A DNA stretch of 64,000 nucleotides from an uncultured Tenacibaculum sp. (GTDB taxonomy: Bacteria > Bacteroidota > Bacteroidia > Flavobacteriales > Flavobacteriaceae). This document shows positions 9,246 to 17,680 of the stretch, piece by piece. Location of the stretch: assembly GCF_947494125.1 (NCBI RefSeq), contig NZ_CANLTU010000004.1, positions 124,001 to 188,000 on the forward strand, given 5' to 3'. The notes under the pieces were generated by a model, which made no database searches, was not told the DNA's origin, and worked only from the letters and a program-made list of their open reading frames with translations. Numbering within the stretch: position 1 is the stretch's first letter; each line of letters begins with the position of its first letter. The translations under genes and the position numbers were made by a program.

Positions 9246-10013
9246 TTATAAATTGAAATAAGTACTTATAAAATTGTAACCCAAAGGATTTTGGGCTTGC
9301 AGCTGAGCTTTAGTTGTTATAGTGAATTCCCCAGCCTGACCACTATCATTGCCAAAGTATAGTTTATATAGATTAAACAGATAACTACCATATTTTAGGG
9401 CATTATTATCTGATGCGTTTTGATGAATATCGTCAACAAAGCCATCAACATAAGCAGCCGCAGGTGCAAAGATGTTAGCACTTACAGCCTCTTCATAAGC
9501 CTTTTTTAATTCATCATATTCTGCTGTTAAATTAGATTCAGTTAATAAAGAATAATATACACAGAGATACATTAATTCAAGCTTTGTGTTAGATAACCCT
9601 ACACCTGTCGAAGATGGTAATGATTCATCTGTGCCACCATTATTGGTATATATGGACTCAGTTGGTAGAAAGGTCATAAAATAATTAATATTGCTTTCTA
9701 ACTCTTCTTCATTTTGTACAACCAACATTTTTGCATTTGCATTTAACATACCTTGTCTTATACCATCATCCATTTTATCCATAACAGACTTTATATCTGC
9801 ATATACCCTATCATAAGATTCTTGGCTAACTGTAGAAGTTCCATAAACAGCTATATGGTTAGCTGTCTGTTCATTTCTTTTGGTAATTAGCTCGGTATTA
9901 ACCGGGTCTGTAATAATTGGAGTAGTAGTACCATCATCAGTACTACAAGATTGATAAGTAAAAATTCCTATCAATACAATAAGTTGGGTTACTTTTTTAA
10001 AATAATATTTCAT
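9246..10013 (-). CDS. Lipoprotein, third and most diverged paralogue (motif lost)
   Basis: 255 residues; lipoprotein signal with Cys23 (YQSCSTDD), same Thr/Asp-rich tether as its two neighbours. The order of elements is kept: HIAVYGTSTVSQESYDRVYA, then an AKMLVVQNEEELES stretch, a helix at 140-155 and a later AYVDGFVDDIHQNAS helix. At the place of EExxH there is LELMY (145-149), so the potential ligand His is gone. Homology to the neighbours is inferred from position and pattern only and needs a profile comparison. 89 bp separate it from the DUF4249 gene upstream. Confidence 0.65.
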   Translation of the reverse strand: MKYYFKKVTQLIVLIGIFTYQSCSTDDGTTTPIITDPVNTELITKRNEQTANHIAVYGTSTVSQESYDRVYADIKSVMDKMDDGIRQGMLNANAKMLVVQNEEELESNINYFMTFLPTESIYTNNGGTDESLPSSTGVGLSNTKLELMYLCVYYSLLTESNLTAEYDELKKAYEEAVSANIFAPAAAYVDGFVDDIHQNASDNNALKYGSYLFNLYKLYFGNDSGQAGEFTITTKAQLQAQNPLGYNFISTYFNL

Positions 10014-10101
10014 TTGTTTATATATTTAAATTAATATTTGTGGTTGTTAGACTGCCAACTAAATAAACTAGCTAACAGCCTACAACACTTTTTTGGAGAG
10101 G

Positions 10102-10932
10102 TTAATTAATGGTATATGTAGTTCGAACAACCTGACCTAACCTAAAATACCCTAACACCTCTTCATTTGGGTCTGCTAAATTTTTACAGTTGCCTTTTAG
10201 TTGTACGGGTGTTGTTTGGAATGGACTTCCTCCTCCTGAATCAGACTGACGCAATAATAGATTGATAAAATTATAATATTGTTTAGAGACTCCGTATAAG
10301 CTTATAACCAGAGTACTTCCTGTTATTAAATCTTTATCTTCAAATTCCATGAAATTTTGATTTCCATTTGTAAAACGATCTTCTAAAGGCTGTAAATTAA
10401 GAGACGGATTAAACGAAGGAACAAATTCTCCCAAATAATAATTTGCTTCATTGGCAGGATCATTGAAATAAATAGTAACTTTTACATTTTCTTCATTTGC
10501 TTCCATACTTATGGTCTGTTCAACTTTTGTAATATCTACTACCGGAATTAAGGTTTCAGTTGCCGAGTAGGTTTTGCTGTTATAAACAATCTCTAATACA
10601 TAGGTTTGATTCAATTCAGGAATAAAATTAGTTGCAATATAACTTCCATTACCTTGATCTAGAAACACAAATTCAGTACCATCATTTTCTTTTATTACCT
10701 TAACTTTTGCTCCTGTAGCTGGTGTATTGGGATTTGCATCAAAATAAGCAGTTGAAGTACTTAGTTTAATGATTTGGTTTTTACCTGTAGTCCCTTTTAC
10801 CCAACCAATGGATGCATCTATAACTAATCTTGCTCCGCCATTTGGTACAGCTATATCAATTTTTTCTGTACAAGAGATTAAAAGAAGCGTTGTGATAAAT
10901 AAAACACTTATTTGTTTATATAGAATATTCAT
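10102..10932 (-). CDS. DUF4249 family outer-membrane lipoprotein
   Basis: 276 residues, lipoprotein signal ending LLISC (Cys21). The pattern CTEKIDIAVPNGGARLVIDA, followed by a beta-rich domain (ATGAKVKVIKENDGTEFVF) and a C-terminal KGNCKNLADPNEEVLGYFRL segment, fits DUF4249. These proteins are encoded next to TonB receptors in Bacteroidota and are thought to act as their substrate-binding partner. Here it follows the receptor gene by 4 bp. The substrate is unknown. Confidence 0.85.
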   Translation of the reverse strand: MNILYKQISVLFITTLLLISCTEKIDIAVPNGGARLVIDASIGWVKGTTGKNQIIKLSTSTAYFDANPNTPATGAKVKVIKENDGTEFVFLDQGNGSYIATNFIPELNQTYVLEIVYNSKTYSATETLIPVVDITKVEQTISMEANEENVKVTIYFNDPANEANYYLGEFVPSFNPSLNLQPLEDRFTNGNQNFMEFEDKDLITGSTLVISLYGVSKQYYNFINLLLRQSDSGGGSPFQTTPVQLKGNCKNLADPNEEVLGYFRLGQVVRTTYTIN

Positions 10933-10936
10933 TGTA

Positions 10937-13315
10937 TTAAAATTTAAAATTATAAGTAATTGCTGGCATAATTCCGAAAATAGAAGTTCGTGTTGCTTGA
11001 TTTACATTAGTGTTTTCATTCGGCCCGAATGAAATAGAAGCCGCATTTTTACGCCCATATAAGTTATAGATACCAAATACCCACTCGCTTTTCCATTTCC
11101 TCTTTTTGTTTTTTCGAGGAGTAAGTGTTGCAGATATGTCTAACCTATGATAGGCGGGCAAACGATCTGCATTTCTTTTTGAATAGATAGGTATTGAAAG
11201 ATCATTATACTGAAATTGTCCATTTGGGTAGGTAACTGGACGACCTGTTTGAAAAACAAAGTTTGTTCCAAAACTCCATTTTTCATTCAATTCATAATTT
11301 CCTGTGATAGATATATCATGGGTTCTGTCATAAGGGGTATTGTACCATTTTCCATTATTAATTCCCAAACCACCAGCTGCTCCTCCGGGTGTTTGTTGTT
11401 GGGCTTTAGAAAGTGTATAAGCAATCCAACCTGTAAAACTTCCTCTGTTTTTACGAAGTAATAATTCCAATCCATAAGATCTAGATTTCCCAATTAAGAT
11501 TTCTCGTTCTATGTTATTCTGCGCTATTAAATCTGCGCCATTTATATAATCTATTCGATTATCTATTGTTTTATAGTAGGCTTCTGCCTCAATAGAAAAC
11601 ATATTCTCTTTAAAATTTCTAAAATAGCCTACCGCATATTGATTGGCTATCTGTGGTTTTATAAATTTTCCACTCGGTGCCCATACATCTAATGGCGTTG
11701 CCGATGAGGTATTCGAAATTAAGTGCAAGTATTGTGCTATTTTATTATAACTTACTTTTATAGATGATTTTTCATTTAGCTGATAAGAAAGTGCCAAACG
11801 AGGTTCAAAATTCCCAAAAGACGCTATGATCTTTCCTTTATTATATGTTGTTTGAGTAATAGGACTGGTTCGTTCATAAATTCCTAAATTTGAATTATAA
11901 ACGACTGGTAAATTATTGGCATAATTATCTAATGTTTGTTTTCCTAGTCGTGCAAAATTACTATAACGAATACCATATTGTGCTGTTAGTTTATTAGAAA
12001 TTTTATGCTCTAAATCAGCATAAATCCCTGTTTCCAATCCAAATTTATCATCTAACTTTCGTTTGTTGATCCCAGAACTAGCGTTTAACGGATTTATTTG
12101 ACCAGGATTGAAATTGTAATAAATACCACTAGCACCAAAACTGATTTTATAAGTATCATTTAAATAATAACCAACATCATATTTTAAATTGTAATTTTTA
12201 ATATCCGATTTCCAATCTAGCCCTAGCGTTTTTATTTGAAGATTGTAATTGTATTTACTATAAATTAATGATAAGTTAGAAAATAGCTTATCACTAAAAA
12301 GATGGTTCCAACGTAAGTTTCCTATAAGATTACCATAAGAGTTATTAAAAGATTTTCCAAACTTAATCTCATCGTTTCCAAAGTATCCTGATAAATACAG
12401 TTTGTTGTTTTCATTAACCTTGTAATTAGTTTTAAAATTCAAATCATAAAACTTCACACTATTATCTTTGGTTTCACTTGATAACTTCATAAATAAGTGC
12501 GCATAAGATGACCTACCTGATACTAAAAAAGATCCTTTATCTTTAAAAGTAGGCCCTTCAACGGTTAGTCTACTTGATATAAGCCCAACACCACCCGAAA
12601 ATTTGAAATCTTTGCTATTACCATCTTTTTGTCGAATATCTAAAACAGAAGAGGCTCTTCCTCCAAAACGAGCAGGAATGCCTCCTTTATAAAGTTTAAT
12701 ATCTTTAATTGCATCTGTATTAAAGACAGAAAAGAAACCAAATAAATGTGATGAATTATAGATAACGGCCTCATCTAGTAAAACTAAATTTTGATCCTCA
12801 GCCCCACCACGGACATTGAATCCCGATGCTCCTTCACCAGAATTAGTAACTCCTGGCAGCAACTGTATGGCTTTAATTAGATCTACTTCTCCAAATACTG
12901 TTGGAATTTTTTTAATGGCTTTTGATGATAACTTTGCAACACTCATTTGTGGAGTTCTTAAATTAACTTTTTTTAATTCTCCTGCAGTAATTATAACTTC
13001 ATCTAATTCACCAGTATCTTCATCTAATTCACTATTAAATTTTACATTTTGATCAAGTTCAATTTCTTTCTCAATTGTTTTATAGCCTATATATGAAACA
13101 ATTAATACATAATTTCCTTTGGGTGCAGTCAAGGAATAAAAACCATACTCATTGGTAGTTGTTCCTATTGATGTGCCTTTTAAAAAAATTGTTGCTCCTA
13201 GAAGTGTTTCTCCATTGCTTTGATCTTTAAGTGTTCCGCTGATAGTAAATTTTACTTGTGCATATCCTACGGAAATAAAAAAGAAAATTAGTAGTGATAA
13301 AAAAAGGTGTTTCAT
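10937..13315 (-). CDS. TonB-dependent receptor with CarboxypepD_reg-like domain
   Basis: 792 residues: signal peptide (1-19, GYAQ), CarboxypepD_reg-like domain (about 23-105), plug with GASGFNVRGGAEDQNLVLLD and a GIPARFGGRASSVLD segment, then a 22-strand-type barrel ending in MPAITYNFKF. This is the receptor type usually paired with DUF4249. First gene of the five-gene minus-strand operon down to 7164. A decayed copy of its first codons lies at about 16312-16390, next to the intact AraC-type regulator, which suggests that this regulator once sat directly upstream of it. Confidence 0.93.
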   Translation of the reverse strand: MKHLFLSLLIFFFISVGYAQVKFTISGTLKDQSNGETLLGATIFLKGTSIGTTTNEYGFYSLTAPKGNYVLIVSYIGYKTIEKEIELDQNVKFNSELDEDTGELDEVIITAGELKKVNLRTPQMSVAKLSSKAIKKIPTVFGEVDLIKAIQLLPGVTNSGEGASGFNVRGGAEDQNLVLLDEAVIYNSSHLFGFFSVFNTDAIKDIKLYKGGIPARFGGRASSVLDIRQKDGNSKDFKFSGGVGLISSRLTVEGPTFKDKGSFLVSGRSSYAHLFMKLSSETKDNSVKFYDLNFKTNYKVNENNKLYLSGYFGNDEIKFGKSFNNSYGNLIGNLRWNHLFSDKLFSNLSLIYSKYNYNLQIKTLGLDWKSDIKNYNLKYDVGYYLNDTYKISFGASGIYYNFNPGQINPLNASSGINKRKLDDKFGLETGIYADLEHKISNKLTAQYGIRYSNFARLGKQTLDNYANNLPVVYNSNLGIYERTSPITQTTYNKGKIIASFGNFEPRLALSYQLNEKSSIKVSYNKIAQYLHLISNTSSATPLDVWAPSGKFIKPQIANQYAVGYFRNFKENMFSIEAEAYYKTIDNRIDYINGADLIAQNNIEREILIGKSRSYGLELLLRKNRGSFTGWIAYTLSKAQQQTPGGAAGGLGINNGKWYNTPYDRTHDISITGNYELNEKWSFGTNFVFQTGRPVTYPNGQFQYNDLSIPIYSKRNADRLPAYHRLDISATLTPRKNKKRKWKSEWVFGIYNLYGRKNAASISFGPNENTNVNQATRTSIFGIMPAITYNFKF

Positions 13316-13695
13316 ATACGTTCATTTTTTGTATTTGCAAAAGAACGTAGCTATCTATATTTTTATTCTTAAGGAAGTGTTAGAGAGAGTCCGTTTGCCG
13401 TTAATCGAACTCTTTTAGTGTTGATTGGCACTATTTAGAACCATCATCAGAATAGACTTAACACACTGAAAAAAAACATTTTATGAGAAAAACTTTTTAA
13501 ACAAGCCCAAAAACTGATAATTGTATTGGTTTGAAAGAATTCTCACTTTTTTAAATTCTTTAGCGATAGAAATCTCTTTTTAAAGTGATAAAATGTAGTT
13601 TAATCAGTGAAGAAATCTCTTTTTCTTTCAGATTAACACTAAATGTTAAATCTCTTAAAGATATATTTTGTTTTCCATAAAGTTTTCGGTAAAAT
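13245..13695. repeat. Left copy of a ~450-bp direct repeat (TonB 5' end to AraC 3' end)
   Basis: This stretch matches about 16312-16785 in the same orientation. The match begins inside the signal-peptide codons of the TonB receptor gene, crosses the spacer (GCAAAAGAACGTA, TTCTTAA) and runs through the end of an AraC-type gene. The best-kept block, 13387-13428 against 16453-16494, is 42 identical bases. In this copy the TonB part is intact and the AraC part is broken. Confidence 0.85.
13385..13695 (-). pseudogene. Decayed 3' fragment of an AraC-family regulator gene
   Basis: The minus strand here aligns with the last ~310 bases of the intact AraC gene at 16467-17531 (same GAGTCCGTTTGCCG end, same AAGCCCAAAAA.TGATAATTG, AAAGTGATAAAATGT and GTGAAGAAATCTCTTTTTCT blocks) but has many substitutions, deletions and stops. 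Only the DNA-binding end is represented, without start or membrane part. It is a non-functional leftover of a duplication. Confidence 0.85.
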
Positions 13696-13742
13696 TCTTA
13701 TGAAAAACACAACTAAATATTATGAATGTATATGTAAAATAA

Positions 13743-15272
13743 TTATTTTTTAAAAATACTCATGTTTTCATTATAAATAGGGCTTTCTATCGCTAAAAAA
13801 TCTAAAACACTATGAAAAACATTATATTGTGATAAAATTTCATTATTCTTAAGTCTCATGGAATTATCCGATAACCAAACTATAAATGGGATTTCTAACT
13901 GTTCCTTTGGTGCTATACTTATAGGTATTCCATGCATATATAAATTTTTTTCTCCTAGAGACTCACCATGATCAGATACATAAAACATTGTGCTGTTATA
14001 TTCATCAATTTTATTTAACTCATCAATCAATTTCGCAAGAATATAATCTGTATAAAGAATAGTATTATCATATGCATTCATAAGCTCTTCCTTTGTACAC
14101 TTCCCTAACTCTACACTTTTACAAACCGGGGTAAACACATTAAACTCTGACGGGTATTTTTTATAATATGTAGGTCCATGACTTGTGCTGGTATGTAAAA
14201 CCACTAAAATTTTATTCTTACTATTAGCTAATATCTGCTCTTTTAAACCATTAAGCAATACTTCATCATATTCATCCCTATATTTTTTTTCTCCATTTAT
14301 ATTTTTTAAATCTTCTCTCGTTTGATAATCCTTTATATTAACTTTTGGTTCTCCCCAATTAGTAGTTCTCCATATAACACCTACATCATTTCTAAATAAA
14401 TAATTTGGCAATATTTCAAATAAACTATTAGTATTTTTATGATCTAATATAGATTTAACACCTGCTGTAGTATAAGTTGCACTTGAGTTTGCTTTATAAC
14501 TATAAATATTATTAATTTTTGACAGCAATGGATTTGTTTTTTTTTCATAACCATATAATGAAAAATTTTTGCTCCTTGCTGATTCTCCAATTACAAGAAC
14601 TACAATAGATTTTTTATTATCTTTTACAGTCGCATTTGGTAATAATATTTGTTTTTGATTTTCTTGATTTTTATGATAAAAAAGCCTGGAAGTATTCGCA
14701 ATATAAGACCATGGCATAACTAAGCCTCCTAATGTTTTTGAGTGTTTATCAATCCATAACCAATTACTAGAATTTACATAAACAAGTATTCCAATGAAAA
14801 TAAAAACTAGTATAATTTGTCTTAAAAAAACTATAAAATTTACTTTTATCGTTTTAATTTTAAAAATAAATATGCCAGGTATTATTCCTAAAAAAAAAAG
14901 ATAAACTATTAAGTTAAATGACAAGAAACTACTAGACTCTACAAATCTAGTATTAAGAACATTACCAATCATTGTTTTATCTATTATAACACTGTAAGTA
15001 TTTATAAAATATACCGCAATACTATTTATACAAAAAAGTAAAATTATTAGTATCTTACCAAGTATACGAGATATAAAAAACACTATATAAAAAACAAATG
15101 TGTTTAAAAATAATGTTAAAGTTGCTAAACTAACGATTATCATTATTCCGTTTAAACTTTTATAATCTATATTAGTAAAAGTAAACTGAAATAAAGGCAG
15201 GTGATATAGAAATAAATTAACAAAACTAATTATTAATATAAAATGACTTAATTTTATATTGTTTTTTAACAT
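13743..15272 (-). CDS. Phosphoethanolamine transferase, EptA/sulfatase family
   Basis: 509 residues. Five hydrophobic helices (about 10-30, 42-70, 72-92, 117-137, 150-166) precede a periplasmic sulfatase-fold domain. Motifs: IGESARSKNFSLYGY (Glu230 zinc ligand), SSATYTTAGV (Thr266/268/269, nucleophile region), LVVLHTSTSHGPTYYKKYP, and YVSDHGESLGE with the metal-binding Asp/His. The length suits lipid A phosphoethanolamine transferases, which move the head group from phosphatidylethanolamine to lipid A or core phosphate and raise resistance to cationic peptides. It overlaps the PAP2 gene by 47 bp. The target sugar cannot be told from sequence. Confidence 0.85.
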   Translation of the reverse strand: MLKNNIKLSHFILIISFVNLFLYHLPLFQFTFTNIDYKSLNGIMIIVSLATLTLFLNTFVFYIVFFISRILGKILIILLFCINSIAVYFINTYSVIIDKTMIGNVLNTRFVESSSFLSFNLIVYLFFLGIIPGIFIFKIKTIKVNFIVFLRQIILVFIFIGILVYVNSSNWLWIDKHSKTLGGLVMPWSYIANTSRLFYHKNQENQKQILLPNATVKDNKKSIVVLVIGESARSKNFSLYGYEKKTNPLLSKINNIYSYKANSSATYTTAGVKSILDHKNTNSLFEILPNYLFRNDVGVIWRTTNWGEPKVNIKDYQTREDLKNINGEKKYRDEYDEVLLNGLKEQILANSKNKILVVLHTSTSHGPTYYKKYPSEFNVFTPVCKSVELGKCTKEELMNAYDNTILYTDYILAKLIDELNKIDEYNSTMFYVSDHGESLGEKNLYMHGIPISIAPKEQLEIPFIVWLSDNSMRLKNNEILSQYNVFHSVLDFLAIESPIYNENMSIFKK

Positions 15273-16104
15273 AGGTTTTTATCATTAAATATAACGTTAT
15301 GAATATAGAGACTAAAGGAAAATAGAATATCAACAAATTATTCATTAATATTTTATTAATAATAGCAAATACACAAATTGTTAAAGACAAGATAAAAATA
15401 GAGTAATATTTTTTATCTTGAATCCAATTCCACCAATTAACCTTATTATTTATAATAATACCAATTAATGCAACTATGTAACCAATAATACTCCCAATTA
15501 CAACATCAAGTGGGTAATGTGCTCCTACTCCAACCCTAGAAAAAGCAATAACAGCGCCTAGTGTAAGAAAACAAACAAAACATATTATTTTAGGTACAAG
15601 TCCTTTTGGCATAAAAGCAAACAATAATATTGTAACTACTATAAAAACAGTTATGCTATGTCCTGATGGTAAACTTGTAGAACCAGAAAGTGTTTTACCT
15701 ATAACTACGAAGTTATTGGTATCAAACATTCCTGAAGGTCTTGGAACAGCAAATATTTTTTTCAATAAAAATGATACTATAAGTGAAATTATAGAGGACG
15801 TTAATAAAGCGCCCCAAAGCTTTGGCGTATAAACAATAAAAACACTTAATAATGATAAAGATATTAGCGCATCTCCTAATTGAGTCAAGTTGAACTGTAA
15901 AATTGGCAACTCAGATAGTTCACTATTTAGATAGAAGAATATATTTTTTTGTATTTTCACATATCCTTCGATAGAAAAAGAACTTTCTTTTAAAAGAATA
16001 AAAGTAATAATAAACAATAAAGAAACAGGAGGTAAAAATAACCTTAATCTTATATTCTTAAATTTATCATTTACTTTGATTTCTAGTTTACTATTCTTCA
16101 CCAT
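15226..16104 (-). CDS. PAP2-superfamily membrane phosphatase (LpxE/LpxF-like candidate)
   Basis: 292 residues with about eight membrane helices. All three acid-phosphatase motifs are present: KKIFAVPRP (115-123), LPSGHS (145-150) and SRVGVGAHYPLD (189-200). Such enzymes remove phosphate from lipids, among them lipid A 1- or 4'-phosphate and undecaprenyl diphosphate. The overlap with an EptA-like gene makes lipid A dephosphorylation followed by phosphoethanolamine addition the best guess; the pair lpxE-eptA works this way in Helicobacter pylori (established there). The two genes look even more AT-rich than their surroundings. Confidence 0.8.
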   Translation of the reverse strand: MVKNSKLEIKVNDKFKNIRLRLFLPPVSLLFIITFILLKESSFSIEGYVKIQKNIFFYLNSELSELPILQFNLTQLGDALISLSLLSVFIVYTPKLWGALLTSSIISLIVSFLLKKIFAVPRPSGMFDTNNFVVIGKTLSGSTSLPSGHSITVFIVVTILLFAFMPKGLVPKIICFVCFLTLGAVIAFSRVGVGAHYPLDVVIGSIIGYIVALIGIIINNKVNWWNWIQDKKYYSIFILSLTICVFAIINKILMNNLLIFYFPLVSIFITLYLMIKTYVKKQYKIKSFYINN

Positions 16105-16466
16105 TTTTTATCTGTTGATTCATTTTTTTGCATATTTATTTACCTTTTAAATCACCTTACTTTAAAATAAATTCATCAAACCTTTTACTATATTTTAATT
16201 AAACTCTATTGCTTTGTGCAAAAAAATTAAGTTGTTTTAAAACAAAATGAATTAATGAAAGTCTATTTTTTTTAGTAAAAAAATTAACAATAAAAAATAC
16301 TCACCATATAATAGGTTCACTTTTTGTGCATTTCCTAACGGAAATAAAAAAGCAATGAGTGATAAAAAGAGAGCATCTTACATTCATTTACTTTTGTTTT
16401 TTTGCAAAAGAACGTAATGATCTATATTTATATTCTTAAAAAATGTTAGAAGGAGTCCGTTTGCCG
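16105..16466. other. Spacer with decayed TonB-receptor 5' end
   Basis: 16105-16310 is AT-rich spacer with no gene seen; it must hold the promoter of the PAP2/EptA pair. From about 16312 the sequence matches the region around the start of the TonB receptor gene (right repeat copy). In 16312-16390 the signal-peptide codons are recognisable (CCTAACGGAAATAAAAAAG against CCTACGGAAATAAAAAAG) but are out of frame. Confidence 0.6.
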
Positions 16467-16785
16467 TTAATCGAACTCTTTTAGTGTTGATTGGTACTGT
16501 TTTGGGGTCATCCCTTCAACGGTATTAAATGCATTGTAAAAAGTTGACTTAGAAGCAAAACCAACTTCTTGAGCAAGCCCAAAAATTGATAATTGTGCAG
16601 ATTTGGAAGAATTCAGACTTCTTTTAAATTCTTCAATACGAAAACCATTTATAAAGTGATAAAATGTGGTTCCAGTATGTAATTTTATAAGTGAAGAAAT
16701 CTCTTTTTCTTTCATATTAACACTAAAAGCTAAATCTCTTAAAGAAAGATTATGTTTTGCATAAAGTCTTTGGATAATGATTTTT
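16312..16785. repeat. Right copy of the ~450-bp direct repeat
   Basis: Same order as the left copy at 13245-13695: TonB 5' end, spacer, AraC 3' end. In this copy the AraC part belongs to the intact gene and the TonB part is a broken remnant. Together the copies bracket the PAP2/EptA pair. Confidence 0.85.
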
Positions 16786-17531
16786 TCTTTTAATAATTCA
16801 AATTTTGCTATTGTGATATCTAAATTAGCTGTGTTTAACTCTTTTTTATCTTCAGTATTCACATTGGAAAAGAAACCATCTTTAAATATTTCTGATTGAG
16901 AAAATCCATTAAACCCTATCCAATAAACCATACCGAACATTATTAATGCAGGAATACTATTAGAAATCGTTTCTAAAATTTCATTCTCTTCTGGAATAAT
17001 CCCCTCAATAGTCCAAGAAAAATGTAGTAATAAAACCAAAAAAACAAGAACCTTTAACCAAGAAAGTGTTTTAAGTTCCATATTTGAATAATAATTATTC
17101 AACTTAATTCTATGTTTCTTTAAAATTCTGAAAAAGTATATGATCAGGACAAGTTCAAAAACATAAAAAAGATCTAATAAATCTATAAATTGAAAAAAAT
17201 CATTTTCACTTATACTAGGTGTAAAATTTGCAGAATTATGAATAATACCAGGAATGAACAACAATAAATACCATTTTTTGAAAGGTCTATTAATTGTTGT
17301 TATTAGATACAAAAATAGAAAAACAAGAATAAATAATAACCCATTAAACTGTAAGTTAATTTCATGAAGATCTTCCAACACACCCTTTAATAGCATGTAA
17401 GTTATATTCCATAAAAATAGTCCTAGAAATATATTTCCTTTATTACTTGAGCTTACTGTAAAAAAGAGTAAGCCAAGCATAAAAGCTCCACCCAATGTTA
17501 ATATATTTATTATATCCTCAACTTCTAACAT
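16467..17531 (-). CDS. AraC-family transcriptional regulator with membrane-spanning N terminus
   Basis: 354 residues. The first ~210 carry about seven hydrophobic helices (GGAFMLGLLFFTV, GLLFILVFLFLYLI, YLLLFIPGIIH, and others). The C-terminal ~110 are an AraC DNA-binding domain with two helix-turn-helices (LSLRDLAFSVNMKEKEISSLI and FGLAQEVGFASKSTFYNAFN, then GMTPKQYQ). This is the 7TM-AraC architecture frequent in Bacteroidota. The repeat analysis suggests it originally stood just upstream of the TonB receptor now at 10937-13315 and may still regulate it. Confidence 0.9.
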   Translation of the reverse strand: MLEVEDIINILTLGGAFMLGLLFFTVSSSNKGNIFLGLFLWNITYMLLKGVLEDLHEINLQFNGLLFILVFLFLYLITTINRPFKKWYLLLFIPGIIHNSANFTPSISENDFFQFIDLLDLFYVFELVLIIYFFRILKKHRIKLNNYYSNMELKTLSWLKVLVFLVLLLHFSWTIEGIIPEENEILETISNSIPALIMFGMVYWIGFNGFSQSEIFKDGFFSNVNTEDKKELNTANLDITIAKFELLKEKIIIQRLYAKHNLSLRDLAFSVNMKEKEISSLIKLHTGTTFYHFINGFRIEEFKRSLNSSKSAQLSIFGLAQEVGFASKSTFYNAFNTVEGMTPKQYQSTLKEFD

Positions 17532-17680
17532 GTGCGCAATTTACTTTTTTTTAAAATAGTTTCTGCCCGGAAGTAATTTTTATTAGCTCTCAAAGAGTTT
17601 TGTGTTTATGACTAAATATCTTCTTCTTTTATTTGTTTCTGAAAACTAATAGTATTAGGAGACTTATACAAACGGAGATA

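Noticed and set aside
13743..16104. Insertion sequence between the direct repeats
   Set aside because: No transposase and the repeats are hundreds of bases long, so a simple transposon target duplication does not fit.
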